Assembly: GCA_025331435.1 (NCBI GenBank)
Contig: JAIWNI010000023.1
Location: 275,545-339,544, forward strand
Source of the DNA: Choanephora cucurbitarum
Taxonomy: Eukaryota; Mucoromycota; Mucoromycetes; Mucorales; Choanephoraceae
Direction: 5' to 3'
Length of the DNA stretch: 64,000 bases
In this document: positions 10,106 through 22,285 of the stretch, piece after piece
Numbering within the stretch: position 1 is the stretch's first letter
Layout: each line of letters starts with the position of its first letter
Translations under genes and position numbers: made by a program
Notes under the pieces: model-generated
What the model saw: only the letters and a program-made list of their open reading frames with translations
Told to the model about the DNA's origin: nothing
Database searches by the model: none

Positions 10106-11437
10106 TTACCATAAAGAAGAAGGAGAAGAAGCAGTGGAGGAATAAACAGAACTTCTTCTATCACTTGAAAGTTGTAAAGAAGGTAAAGGTGGTGTGATTG
10201 GATAAGAAAGTGATGTAGTGCTTGAGGTAGGACTGTGACTTGTTTGAATCTGGTTATCATAATAATAAATGTTGTTAAAGATGGCTGAGGTAGCAGACTC
10301 AATTGTCTCTATTGGAATCTCATCCCAGGACCATGTATTCCAGTCTGCCAATGTACGTATGTCCACCTTACGCTTGGCTGCCTTCAAAAATAACTCGGGT
10401 GGTCTTACTTTTGTGTGACGGAGATAATAGCTCTTGCAGGTTTCACACCAATGTCCATGGCCACATAGATTGCGATACCATTGATGTGTCTCTTGTACTT
10501 TACAGTTTGCACATGATTTCTGTTGTCGACTAGGGGTGTAGAACATGGGTTCTTCTGCTGGTTGAATACGTGGTCCTGGTCGGTTGGCAACAATCAATCG
10601 CAAGGGCCGAGATTCACCATGCTTCAGTTGATACCGGTAACAGGCAACACAGAGACGTCGTCTGGAGGCAGGTTTTGTATTGCAGTTAGAACACATTGGC
10701 TTAAACTTAACTGGTCTAGGCTGATGAAGTAACAAGAGTAAAGCTGGATAGAGAGCAGGTTGATGGCTGTTATGTTGTCCATAGAACAGGTCAGGTCGAG
10801 GTAAGTTGCGGTAATCAAGTCCTGCATGATCAAATAAGAAATCAGCCAACTCAATGGCCGATTTGAGTTTAAATGGATCAAACTGATGGAGATTGAATCG
10901 AAATAAGGTATTCAAGACATGATTCAGACGGTAGATGTGGTCTTCTTTGGCCAGATTGGCATTCTCCAGGAACCGTACATCTGTCCTGCCAGGTGTGGTA
11001 CCATGTTGGGTATAGCGAAAGAGATGAAGTAACCAGGTAGGGAAAAAGATAAATTCAGGTGAAACAAGTTGGCTTTTGGCACTCTCAGCACGAAAGAAGA
11101 CAGCCAACATCCTCATCTGTTGAGATAGTTCAGTGGATCGAATGGGTCGAGATGCCTTACTGGTGCCAATGTGGCATCGAAAAGAACCATTCATGTGCCT
11201 GCCTATGACCTTGATATGGGCCGGAATGGTAGTGTGATGATCGACTGAAGTGAGGATAGCATCCGTCAATGAGTTTCTTTCGTTTGATGTCTGGACAAGA
11301 TAGCCTGATTGTTGGAGAGCAGATTGCCATAGTGACATGAGTTGATCATCATGAACAGCTAGATTGGCTGATTCGATTCTGATTGGCTCTAGTTTGGTAG
11401 TGATCTGTTGAGGTAATAAAAGCTCTGTGATGTTCAT
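10106..11437 (-). CDS. GATA-like zinc-finger protein (putative transcription factor)
   Basis: An intronless 443-residue frame. The second of two fingers, near residue 308, reads CANC-x18-CETC followed by KSYYLRHTKVRPPEL, which matches the GATA-type layout. A first, shorter CxxC pair (CSNC-x11-CVAC, followed by YRYQLKHGESRP) near residue 247 looks like a contracted version of the same finger. The N-terminal 240 residues have no motif I recognise. The C-terminus is Ser/Thr/Pro-rich. The finger loop lacks the usual LWRR/TPLWR residues, so DNA binding to GATA sites is only inferred. The gene is divergent from XMAP215. Confidence 0.7.
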   Translation of the reverse strand: MNITELLLPQQITTKLEPIRIESANLAVHDDQLMSLWQSALQQSGYLVQTSNERNSLTDAILTSVDHHTTIPAHIKVIGRHMNGSFRCHIGTSKASRPIRSTELSQQMRMLAVFFRAESAKSQLVSPEFIFFPTWLLHLFRYTQHGTTPGRTDVRFLENANLAKEDHIYRLNHVLNTLFRFNLHQFDPFKLKSAIELADFLFDHAGLDYRNLPRPDLFYGQHNSHQPALYPALLLLLHQPRPVKFKPMCSNCNTKPASRRRLCVACYRYQLKHGESRPLRLIVANRPGPRIQPAEEPMFYTPSRQQKSCANCKVQETHQWYRNLCGHGHWCETCKSYYLRHTKVRPPELFLKAAKRKVDIRTLADWNTWSWDEIPIETIESATSAIFNNIYYYDNQIQTSHSPTSSTTSLSYPITPPLPSLQLSSDRRSSVYSSTASSPSSLW

Positions 11438-12207
11438 GATGTAAATAAATAAAAGAAAGAAAGCAATGAAAAAATTAAACTAGAGTATTTATATACTTTT
11501 TTTTTGTTGTTGTTGATTTAATAATACGATTTATTGATATGATAGATTTCCTCCTCTTTTTAAATTTTTTCCGTTTCTTTCTTTGTCTAATTTAATATTG
11601 GCTTTTTCATTGTCTGAATTCACGAGATAATATGGTGAACAACCATGTCCACTCCTTTTTGTTACAGATAAAACTATATTTAGCTCATACTGTTCTCGAG
11701 AACAAAATGATTATGTGACAACTTTCTAATACGCGTTTCTTTTTTTAATGCTCTTTCGTCCAATTCCAAATTAAGCTCTACACTTATATAAAAAAAAAAA
11801 AAGGGAAAAAGAGAGAGAGAGAGAGAGATAAACAATGAAAATACTTGAAAGCAAAATTACACTTTATAAACTATATAAGACTGCAGATCCAACTAAACAT
11901 AGTCTATAAATGGCATCAAAGAAAATGCCGAAAATTGATGTTTATATCAACCAACATACTTATAAGATAGGCGCACACTTGGTCATGAATTCCATTTAAT
12001 TCTTTGTTATAAAGGTTCGTGAAACCACTGATCATTCTTGACGTAGAGAGAGAGAAAAAAAAGTCAATGTAATTCAATCACCGCATTTTAATTTTATCAA
12101 AAAATAATAATAATAGATGACCTTTCACTCTTTTTTTTTTTTTATATCGTCTTTAAAAAACATCAAAAAAAGAACAGAAAAAGGGAAATCTTCAAACGAT
12201 AGGGGTT
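11438..12207. other. Divergent promoter region between GATA-like gene and XMAP215
   Basis: This 770-bp spacer has an ACGCGT (MCB-like) hexamer near 11732 and a GA-dinucleotide run near 11812-11828. It should drive both divergent genes. Nothing in it looks coding. Confidence 0.55.
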
Positions 12208-15200
12208 ATGAGTGCACCAGAAGAGGACTTTTCTTCTTTGTCTATTGTTGACAAATTACAACACAAGGTAATGAGTGTGTGATGATGTTCTCTCTCTTCA
12301 TCTGACCTTTTTTTTTTTTTTATATGATCAGTCCTGGAAGGCGCGTTTACAAGCCTGTGAAGAACTTACGAAATTACTTCATAAAACAGTAGAAGATTCA
12401 GATTTTGATACCTATGAACCTTACTTGAAAAAACTAGCTACGGAAGCAAATGCTGTAGCTCAAGAAGCAGGTCTTTCTGCCATTATTGAATACGTCACAA
12501 ATGCACCTCATGCATCCAAGTAAGTCCACAAATGATAAAATCTTTGCATTCTAATTTCGATTTAGTTCTCGTGAAACAGTCGTACCTGCCCTGGTGGAGA
12601 AATGTCTTGGAGCAACCAAGGCAGGCACCAAACAGAAAGCAACCGATATTATCTTACTTTATGCAGAAATAGACACACCGGATCCTGTGCTGGTAAGTGA
12701 TAGCTCACGGTAAATATAGATTGACTCACCTATGGAAAGGAATTCGTCTTGCCTGGTCTCAATGCCAAACAACCTAAATTAGTGACTCAGACAGTCTTTG
12801 TGATCAAGGAACTCGTTCGACAGTTCGGTATCAAGAAAGTCAGTCCAAAGCCTATCATCAAACTATTGCCTAAACTATTTGGACATACAGACAAAAATGT
12901 GCGAGCAGAGACATTTGCATTGACAACAGAACTCTATCGATGGATTGGACAGCCTATGATGGCTAGTTTATCTGATCTAAAGCCTGTGCAACTCAAGGAA
13001 CTGGAAGAGGCATTCTCCAAGTTACCAGCCGATAAACCCAAACCAGAACGATTGATTCGAGCTGAACAGGCAATAGAAGAAGAACCTGAAGAACAACCTC
13101 AGGAAGATATGGGTAGGGTTGTAGATTGAGATAAAGATCGATTGAAATAACCTTGATGATGTAGGTGATGATCAGGCTGAAGATATGGAAGTAGATGAGG
13201 CAGATGCATTTGATTTTGCTGATCCTGTGGACATTACAGCTAAATTACCTAGTAACTTTAATGAATTGATCGTATCCAAGAAATGGCAAGAAAGAAGAGA
13301 AGCCTTAGATGCTCTATTAGAACAAGCAAAGACACCCAAGATTCTGGATAAAGATTACAGTGAATTGATAGGTCATTTGGTCAAAGTAAGTCATATTCTG
13401 TTGTTATTGATTTCATACTAAATTATAATGATGAAGCGTATCAATGATTCCAACATTCTCTTGGTGGGTGCAACTGCATCTTGTGTGGAAGCCATTGCAA
13501 CAGGCTTAAGAACTGAATTTGGCAAATACAAGCCATTGATTGCACCTGTCATGATTGAGAAACTGAAAGAGAGAAAACCAGCTATTCTAGAACAACTGGC
13601 CAACGGTCTCAATGCCGTATTTGCCTCTGTGCCCATGTCAGAACTGATTGAGGATGTCACGGTCGCCTCAAAACACAAGAACCCTCAAGTGCGATCTGAA
13701 TCATTCAAGTTGGTGTCTCGACGACTGAAGGAAGTGCGTGAGATGCCTGGTAAGGGTGAGATCAAGGCATTTGCAGACATGTTTAAGAAATTGTTGGATG
13801 ATGCGGATGCCAATGCGCGTGAGGCAGGTGCTGAGGGTTTAGGTACATTGATGAAATTGATTGGTGAAAAACCCATGTTGGCCTTCATTGATGGTCTGGA
13901 TGATATCAAGATGGGCAAGATCAAGGAAGCTTGTGAGAAGGCCACAGTGAAAGCAAAACCACCTAAAAAGGCCGCACCACCGGTTGTTAAAAAACCTACA
14001 CCCATCAAAAAGCCTGTTGCTAAACCCAAACCCAAGGCAGAACCCATGGTGGTGGATGATGGACCTGCAGAAGACATGAGTGCCACTCTATCTCCTCCTA
14101 AACGCAAACCACCTGCTCGTTTATCCTCAGGCACAGCCAAAAAGCCAGCCCTCTCTTCTAAACCGAAACCAGCACCAGCACCAGCCAAGAAGAGTGCGAA
14201 ATTACCACCCGCAAGTGGACCTGAAGAGATTCGATACAAGTACTCTCAAGAAGATGCGGAAGCACGCGCCACGGACTATATCCCTGAATCAATCCATACT
14301 GACTTGCAGCAGGCACAATGGAAATTACGTTTGGCCGCAATGGAATCGTTGTGTAAGCATCTTGAACAAGAGGTAGAAGAGACAGAGCCTGAGATTGTGA
14401 TTCGATCGTTATCAAAGAAACCGGGATGGAAGGAAATGAACTTTCAGGTGATGGGCAAGATCTTTGGCGCCATCCAGACCCTGACTGAGTCTCCCAAGTT
14501 CAACAAGGCATGTGCTGCCCTCTCTATCCCTGTCATGGTGGAGAAGTTGGGTGATATCAAGCTAAAGAAGCCTGCAGGCGAATGCTTGGTGGCCATTGCC
14601 GAAAGTATTTCTCTTGAATTTGTCTTTTCTCAATCCTATCCAGTTCTCAAGAAAGCCAAGTCGCCCAAGGTGTTGGCAGATTCCTTGTTATGGATTCATT
14701 CGGCCTTGACGGATTTCGGCATTGCAGGTCTTCAGATTCGTGACCTGATTGACTTGCTTAAGTTTGGTTTAGGTAACACAAATGCTTCTGTCAGAACAAG
14801 TGCTGTTACTGTCTTGGGTGTTCTTCGACAATACATTGGTCCAGGTAAACTAAATAAAAGAAGATAAAGAAAGTACTAACTTGTTATATTTTAGAAATCA
14901 AATCATTTGTGGAAGATGTAAGCCCTGCTTTGTTGAGTACAATTGAACAAGAATTTGAAAAGGTATCCAAAATGGATCCTCCTCAACCTACCAAATTCTC
15001 TAAAGGAGCTGCTGCCGCGCCTGCAAGCTCAAGTAAGGGGGAAAGTCATGCACCCAGTGCCGGCAATACTGGTGCCGATGAAGACCCATTGGATGCCTTG
15101 TTCCCAAGACAAGATATCTCTGGCCCACTAGCCAAGACGGTAGCCGAATGCAGTGATGCCAACTGGAAGATCCGTAAAGAGGGTCTAGAGAAAGTCCAGG

Positions 15201-18200
15201 CGATTCTTGCTGGCGCCAATAACCGTATCAAGCCTTCCTTGGGTGGCGATTTCCCAGGCGTCCTGAAGCAAAGATTGGCTGATAGTAACAAGATTCTGCA
15301 GATGACAGCTGTTGATATCACAGGTGCACTGGCTCTGGCGATGGGAAAACCGTTTGATAAATACGCTAAACTCTTTACGGGTCCTTTGATCTCTGTCTTG
15401 TCCGACAACAAATCAAACGTGCGTGCCTCTGGTCTGACTGCGTTGGAAAATATCCGCAAGACCTGCTCGATGGAGCAGATGGCATCTGTGTTTGGCACCA
15501 GTCTAGCCAATGAAGCGCCCTTGTTGCGAAAGGAGTTCCTGACATGGTTTGCGACGGCCATCAAGGAAGAACAGGAGGCGAGTCGGTACGATCTGGCAGG
15601 CATGATCACGCCCATGTTTTCCTGTCTTCAAGACCGTAATGCAGATGTAAGAAAGGCAGCACAGGCAGCCTTGCCCGAACTGATTCGTGCGGTCGGCTAT
15701 GACGCTGTGGCCAGCAAGACTAGCGAGCTCAAGGCTGCACAACGCCAGACGGTGATGCCATTGGTAGAGGCTGCAAGGGGTAACGCACCTTCGTCTGCCA
15801 AGAAACGTCCCGAGACAGTTGAAGATCATGCTCCCAAATCGCCTGCATCTACACCCAGTCGTATCAAGACAGTCTCGCGTAAGAAAGTGGGTATTCCAGC
15901 TCCTCGATCGACTCCAGCAGCAGTATCACAAGCTGCACCTGCTGTGGAGGAGACAGTCGCACCTGTTCTCACAAGTGATGCGCGTGCTAAGGCTGTGCGT
16001 GCCAAGAAGGAGATCCGATGGCAGTTTGATGCTCCTCGTCCAGATGTGATTGACGCCCTCAAGTCTCTGTTTGATGCCAACATGAGTCCTCAACTCAATA
16101 GTCTGTTGTTCAGTAGTAGTCAGTATGCAGAGCGTGATCGTCTGAATGGCCTGACCATGTTGAACGAATGTCTTGCTTCTCCTGAGGTGTGTATGAACAA
16201 ATACCAAGTTGATTTCTCGGACATGAAGGCACGTTATGTGGCCAATGCCGATTTGATCTTCAAGTATCTGACCATTCGATTCTTTGATACGAACACCAGT
16301 ATGTTGATCAAGTGTCTGGATATTGCACAAAACTTGGTTGCTGTGTTGGATGAAGAAGAGTACAGTTTGTCTGAATATGAAGCCGTCTCTTTCCTGCCTT
16401 TCTTGATCAACAAAGTGGGTGATCCTAAGGAAGTAATGCGTCAACGTATTCGTGCTATCTTCAAATCGATCTGTCGTATCTATCCTGCTAGTAAGATGTT
16501 GAATTACCTTTTGGATGCTGCAGCTACCTCCAAGAACGCCAAAGCGCGCGCTGAATGCCTTGAAGAGATAGCCTCTCTGATTCAGAAAAATGGCATGTCT
16601 GTCATGTTACCCAACAAGGCCTTGCCTGCTATTGCTACTCATATTGGAGATAAAGATAACAGTGTTCGTTCTGCTGCCCTGAATGCTGTTGCACAAGCCT
16701 ATATCTTAGTAGGTGATGCTGTAATGAAATACATGACAAGACTTGGTGATAAAGAAAAGAGCATGTTGGAAGAAAGATTAAAAGTAAGTTGTTTTAATTA
16801 AGAAAGAGAGAGAGAGTCATTTACCATTTTCTTTCTTTCTTTCTTTCATAAGCGTACCAAACCCTCTGCCAGTGTGCTTGCTGCTGTTGAAAAGGAACAA
16901 CGGGCCAAACAAGAAGCAGAAGAAATGGAAGAAAACGAGTTACCTTCACTTAGTAACCTACCACGTCCTGGAGGAAGATCACAGATCGGTAGACCTCGTA
17001 GTAGTCCTCAGCGTTCAGTTCATCATGTACAAAGTATACCCGAACCAGAGCCTATGGAAGATGTCACTGATGATTATGGAAATATGGTACCTGAACCACA
17101 ACAAGATCATCGTCATCAAGGATTACGACCTCCTCAACAACATTATAATTACAACCAACCTCAACAGCAACAACAGCCTTATGGTCAACAAGAAGAAATT
17201 GTAGATTATCTGATTGCTCAAATCACAAGTGGCGATCCTCAACCTAGTATTGAAGCACTCAAGAGTCTAGACAAGTTCTTGACACAAAACCCTGAAGCCA
17301 TCTTGCCTGATATTGAACGATTAATCAATGCCATCACACTCCAAGTCAGACTGGCTTATTCTTCAGTAGACCCACGTCAGCCAGCCACCACTCGACTGTG
17401 TAAGCATCTGGTCAATGCACTCGTCTTGTTGTTTTCCAATAAAGACCTGGCCTGTGCAGTACCTCAAAGTGCACTGCATCATCTGTTACAAGAACTAGCA
17501 GCCCGTCTGTTGGATCAAAAGATGCTGGCATTGGAATCAGGCCCTCAACTGTCCAAGGCGCTCAATGTAGCCATGGTCAAGGTACTTGAGAACAGTGCGC
17601 GAAATGTCACATTTAGGTAAGATACCATCAGACCTGTTCGATTTTCCTTTTTTTTTTTTCAACTCACGATTTTTATAGTGCATTGTTGGCCATTCTAGGT
17701 CAATGTTCTGCTAATTTACGTCCTGGCGATTCACCTACAGCGAAAGATACCAAATATACAGAACTGATCATGAAATGTCTATGGAAATTAGCAAAGACCA
17801 TTCAAGAGAACCTTCGGACCAACACACTTAATCCAGATGAATTGTTGTACGAAATCAATCAATTCTTCATTACCACACCTCCTGCTGAATGGAAACGAAG
17901 GGCTGCTGAAAAGGTACCCTTGGGTGAAATGCCCTTGAGGACCGTCAAGACCTTATTGCTTGAACTCGTCAATGGATTAGGTGATTCCATCTTTCAACAT
18001 TTGACATTGATCGAAAACCCTCAGAGTAGCAGTGTCTATCCTTACCTTCATCATATGCTTGAAGCCTGTCGCAAAAAGGATCGATTGCAGCAACAACCCC
18101 ATATGTCCTATTCACCTCAACAGCCTATCCGAACACTTCAGCAATCGCCTGTCTATGCACAACCATCACCTCAACAACAAGACTACTTGGGTCATTCGGC

Positions 18201-19377
18201 CATGAGTCGTCCTGCTTCAGCATCTTCTTTTAAATCCAATACCATGATGAGAACACCCTCTGTTACCTCACACCCCTCTTCTGTCGAAGGCGATCACCAT
18301 GATATGTCTACCGGCAGTCCTCGTTTAAATGCATCTTCATTGAACAACAATACCGCCATCAATCATTCAGTGCAGCCCATGCAGATCGATGAGCCTTCAC
18401 CTAAAGACGGAACACCACAGCCTCTTTCTGATTATGACCTAAACGTGACCTTGACTCGTATCTTCCAGAAGATCGGCACACGAGACCAAACCAAACAGGT
18501 AAAAAGCCCTCTCTCCCTTTGAGACATGAGACTGCAGTCTGATACTCACCATTACTTTTCTATTGACACATAAAAAAAGGGTATTATTGAGCTTTATGAA
18601 TTTCAAAAGAGTTATCCACTTGCTGAAGCCAAGGTAAACAACTTCCTTGTACAAACAGGCACCTATTTCCAAAGTTATATTAGACGAGGTCTCAGCAACC
18701 TGGCTGCTGAAGACAACGAATCACATGCTGCTGCTCAAGCCAAAGCACAACAGGCACAACCATCTCCACCTCTTCAAACTCCCGTTTCAACACAACCGAC
18801 ATCTACCCTTGCTTCCCCTAATCTAAATGCAGTTTCGTCTAGCTCTCTCGACCATACCAACTCCACCTCTATTTTAGATCAAACAGCCGAACGAGTCCCT
18901 GTTGATTCCATGTCAAGAAGTGAGATGCGTTCTAGTTTACACGCAGGAGGTAAGATTTTTTTTTATTTTAAAAGGACAACACAACTCATTCTGTTCTAGA
19001 TGATACAGCAGAGATCAAACTTAGACTGTTACGGCTACAACAAAAGTTTGGTTACAAGACAGATGTAAGTTGGATAGATAAACAAAAAAGAGAGAGAGAG
19101 AAATTGATTTAAAGATGTTTAGGTTATGGAAGACACATCAGGGTCTAGCCATGCTGCTGGCCTAAGTGCTTCATCTGATACCACCAACCGATATGAGAGT
19201 TCAACGTCCTACAGTAGTTATTCTTCTCGTAGACAATCTGGCTTAAACCAAGATTATGTACAGCGTGAAACAGGTCAAGGTGAATCTGATCGACAACAAT
19301 CTGTATCTGCTCTTAAAGAAAAGATAGCCAAAATGAAACAAGTCATTAATTCTGCTGCTTCTTCACCTAATCTGTAA
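12208..19377 (+). CDS. XMAP215/ch-TOG/Dis1-family microtubule polymerase with five TOG domains
   Basis: Twelve exons join in frame: 12208-12267, 12332-12519, 12566-12692, 12740-13112, 13165-13385, 13437-14844, 14895-16783, 16853-17616, 17679-18498, 18580-18949, 19000-19064, 19123-19377 (2,179 residues). Five HEAT-rich TOG arrays are visible, starting near residues 12 (SWKARLQACEEL), 275 (KKWQERREALDAL), 600 (AQWKLRLAAMESL), 855 (ANWKIRKEGLEKV) and 1170. Pro/Ala/Lys-rich basic linkers lie after TOG2 and TOG4. A C-terminal helical domain begins near 1536 (LIAQITSGDPQPS), as in ch-TOG where it contacts TACC. The family adds tubulin at plus ends and works at spindle poles. Yeast Stu2 and Alp14 have only two TOGs, so this is the animal-type layout. 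A TACTAAC branch site lies in the intron after exon 6. Confidence 0.95.
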
Positions 19378-20095
19378 TTTCTGTTCATAATGTAGCTTAA
19401 TTAAAAGAAAAAAAAAAGCAAATAATAAGTTTAAAATGAGTGCATTGACGATACAAAAAAAAATGTTTTCTTGTGTAAGGTTGCACATTACTTTTTTGAC
19501 ATTTGGGAACACAAGAAATGGATAATGATCTATTTCTTTGTTGTCAATCCTACTTTATTCTATCATTCGGCCGAACAAATTAACAGATTGTTAGATCCTT
19601 TAAGCCTTTGAAGTTCCGCTACTGATCGGATCAATCGGGCTGAAAGTGGATCTTGTTGTTCTGATAGAGACGCACTATTTGAATCCGAAGAAACCAAGTT
19701 ATCTGACGTGTTATAATCCTCCTGATTCTTTTAATTTAGAGTCATTATGGAACGTTTGTTTGGTACCTTTAGTATCATCATATAACCAAAAAAGAAAGTG
19801 GCGATTGAAAAAAAAAATCAACACTAATCTTTCTCCTTAAAGTACGCTTGTTTACTAAACTCCAAATTCTGAAAAAAGCTTCTCTGTTGTTGCGTAGTTT
19901 CAAATTCATTGTCACCTTATAATCAATAGAGTGCTGTATTTATCGAAATGATGTAAACATTCAATTTCGGCTCTTGAAAGAGAATGGTATCATTGTCTCA
20001 AGATAAGCATGACAATCTCCGATTCACTTCTTTATAAATAGCAGGTTTCCCTATTTCTTTCTTTCTTTTTCTTCTTTTCATTTAATCTATTCATC
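19378..20095. other. Intergenic, 0.7 kb, with a possible LINE endonuclease scrap
   Basis: 3' flank of XMAP215 and promoter of the second Cys-rich gene. It holds the short open frame described separately at 19646-19840. The remainder is AT-rich and uninformative. Confidence 0.55.
19646..19840 (+). pseudogene. Possible relic of a LINE apurinic-type endonuclease domain
   Basis: A 64-codon open frame begins DLVVLIETHYLNPKKPS. The VVLIETH core resembles the catalytic ETH motif of AP-type endonucleases in non-LTR retrotransposons, and a decayed LINE exists elsewhere in the window. The match is short, and no other endonuclease motif follows. It may be chance. Confidence 0.25.
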
Positions 20096-20826
20096 ATGAA
20101 GATCTCTATTCTTGGCTTAGCTGCTGTTGCCTTCAGTTTACACAGTGTCTTTGCTGCTACTTGTGATTGTAATGCTGGTGACACTGCCTGTCAATCTAAA
20201 TGTGGTATGTAACTCAACACAATAACACTAGAGAAATCATACAACTCAATACTGTTTTAATTCAAGTTGAAAATACCAACAGTTGTATCAGTAACTGTAA
20301 TGGCAATGTAGATTGTTACCAAAATTGTATCGACAGCAACTGGCCTGGTATTCCTCGTACCAAGACTGAATCAGCAACTGTAGGTGCTACCACAACACAG
20401 AATGCTTCTGCATCTAGCTCTGCATCTGCTTCTCGTTCTGCTGCAGCCTCTACATCTGCTGCTGCATCTGCTGCAGCATCTGCCGCTACATCTGTTGCTG
20501 TTTCTGCTGCTTCATCTCGATCTGTTGCTTCTGTTTCTGCTGCTTCTTCTATTGCTGTTAGCGCTGCCCCTTCTTTATCTGCTGTCTCTTCCACTTCTCT
20601 TGCCAGTGTTTCTTCACCTGCTATTTCAGGTTCTACCACCGACATTGTGCTTAGTATTGCCTCCAGTACTGCTTCTAACTCTGTTCGTGCTTCTAGCTCT
20701 GTTGCCCGTGCTTCTGTCACTGCCTCAGCCTCTACTACTCCTAGCCCTAATGCTGCCAACAAGAATTCTGCACTTGGCTTAGCTGCCTTGACTGCAGGTG
20801 CTGCCGTTGCTCTCTTTGTATATTAA
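20096..20826 (+). CDS. Secreted Cys-rich, Ser/Ala-rich GPI-type protein B
   Basis: Exons 20096-20204 and 20267-20826 give 222 residues. The signal peptide (MKISILGLAAVAFSLHSVFA) is followed by CxC-x6-C-x3-C-x6-C-x3-C-x5-C-x3-C and a Trp. A 130-residue Ser/Ala-rich stalk follows, likely O-mannosylated, and then a hydrophobic tail (LAALTAGAAVALFVY) typical of GPI attachment. The intron interrupts the codon right after the fourth cysteine in phase 1, exactly as in the gene at 8847-9422, so the two share ancestry. A cell-wall or cell-surface protein is inferred; the function is unknown. Confidence 0.85.
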
Positions 20827-21225
20827 TTTCCTCCTTATTAGAACAATTTCAATTTTTTTTTGTAACACATGAATAATAATAAAAAATTTTTTTGTTACAT
20901 AATACGTAAAGACCTTGAATCGAACAACACACACTTTCCCTAACACTAAACTACCTAATAGAATCCAAGCATGTTTGCAAGATTACGCGTCTTGAACAAT
21001 TTAAATCAAAATGGATAGTTACAAATGATTTATTTGTTTTTTTTTAAAAAAAAAAATAAGCGTGTCATAGAATAAACATTACAAAAAGAATAAGTCCAAA
21101 TCCAGCTTGGAAATAGAATTTTTTTTCTCTTTTTTAGAAAAAAGGAGCATAGGGTATGTTACATAGCAATAGATTATCATAATTCATAAAGCATAATCAA
21201 TTGATTTTCTGCATGATTTCTTGTT
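20827..21225. other. Intergenic, 0.4 kb, between convergent genes
   Basis: 3' flanks of the Cys-rich gene B and the WRKY-like gene. A tRNA-like patch on the minus strand near 20913-20960 was considered and rejected. No gene seen. Confidence 0.6.
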
Positions 21226-22212
21226 TTAAACATCCACAATGCGTTGTACTTTGTTACAATCTGTTAAATGTTCTCCTCTATATTTGATCAAATATTCACC
21301 ATTTTCTTTCCAGGTCACTGTCTTGTTAACAGGACAACCCTTTAACAAAAAAGTTAGTTTTGATGCAAAAAAAAAAGCGACCACTTACTTTAGTGCTATT
21401 GGAGCATTTGTAATAGACACTTTTGTTGCCTGTCTTCTTTTGTACAGTGTTACCATTGTTCTTCCAAAAATAGCCATCAATGTATGGATATTCTCGTGTC
21501 TCCACAATTTTCGTAATTGCCTGCATTTCTCTTCTTCTACGAGGACGTGATGGGAAATCATAGCGTGTGGGTGTGATGGAAGCTCTGTGTTCCATTGGAT
21601 ATGATTGAGGAATATGAAAGGCATCTTCATCTAAACGATATTCAGGTGAAAGTGGGTGTTGTTTATTATGGAGTGACGACATGGTAAAGCTAAAATAAAT
21701 TGTGTTTAGTCATTTAAAAAAAAAACGGGAAAGGGTTTTCTGACTCGGGGATTGGTATATCGTGGGGTAAGCGGGATTTTTTTTTTTTTTACCTTTCCAT
21801 TTGAAGCAGTGAAGATGTGGAGACCGGGGTAGCAGATGTGGGGATTGGTGAAAAGGTGCGGTCATCTAACTCATCCGAATCTGCACTACCATTAAAGGAT
21901 GAACCTATCGTTGAATCTCTTCTATGCTGTTGTTGTTGAATAAATGGTCCACATTGAGTGGGAGAAGACAAGATGGCATCTAGGCTTGTGCGTCTTAGGT
22001 TATTGAACATTCGACTGTCTGTGGAAGAGTTACTGCTTAAGGGAGGTGTAGGATGAACAGTGAAATCTGATGTATTGAGGTTTTGTGGTTGGAAAGTGTT
22101 TATTGAATTGGCAGATGAAAGATCATGATTATCGTTTGGGTTCATTGAATGCGAGTTTAACAATTGTTGCTGTTGTTGTTGTTGTTGCTGTTGTTGTTGC
22201 TGTTGCTGTTGC

Positions 22213-22285
<73 letters not shown>

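Noticed and set aside
13685..14239. 184-codon minus-strand frame inside XMAP215
   Set aside because: Antisense of the Lys/Pro/Ala linker; no motif, and the sense frame is certain.
20316..20782. Other long frames overlapping the Ser/Ala-rich gene
   Set aside because: Shadows produced by the TCT/GCT codon repeats; only the plus frame has a signal peptide and Cys module.
20913..20960. tRNA-like patch on the minus strand with a GTTCGATTC box
   Set aside because: Only about 17 bases separate the A-box-like and B-box-like parts, the T stem pairs poorly, and there is no acceptor stem. Probably chance.
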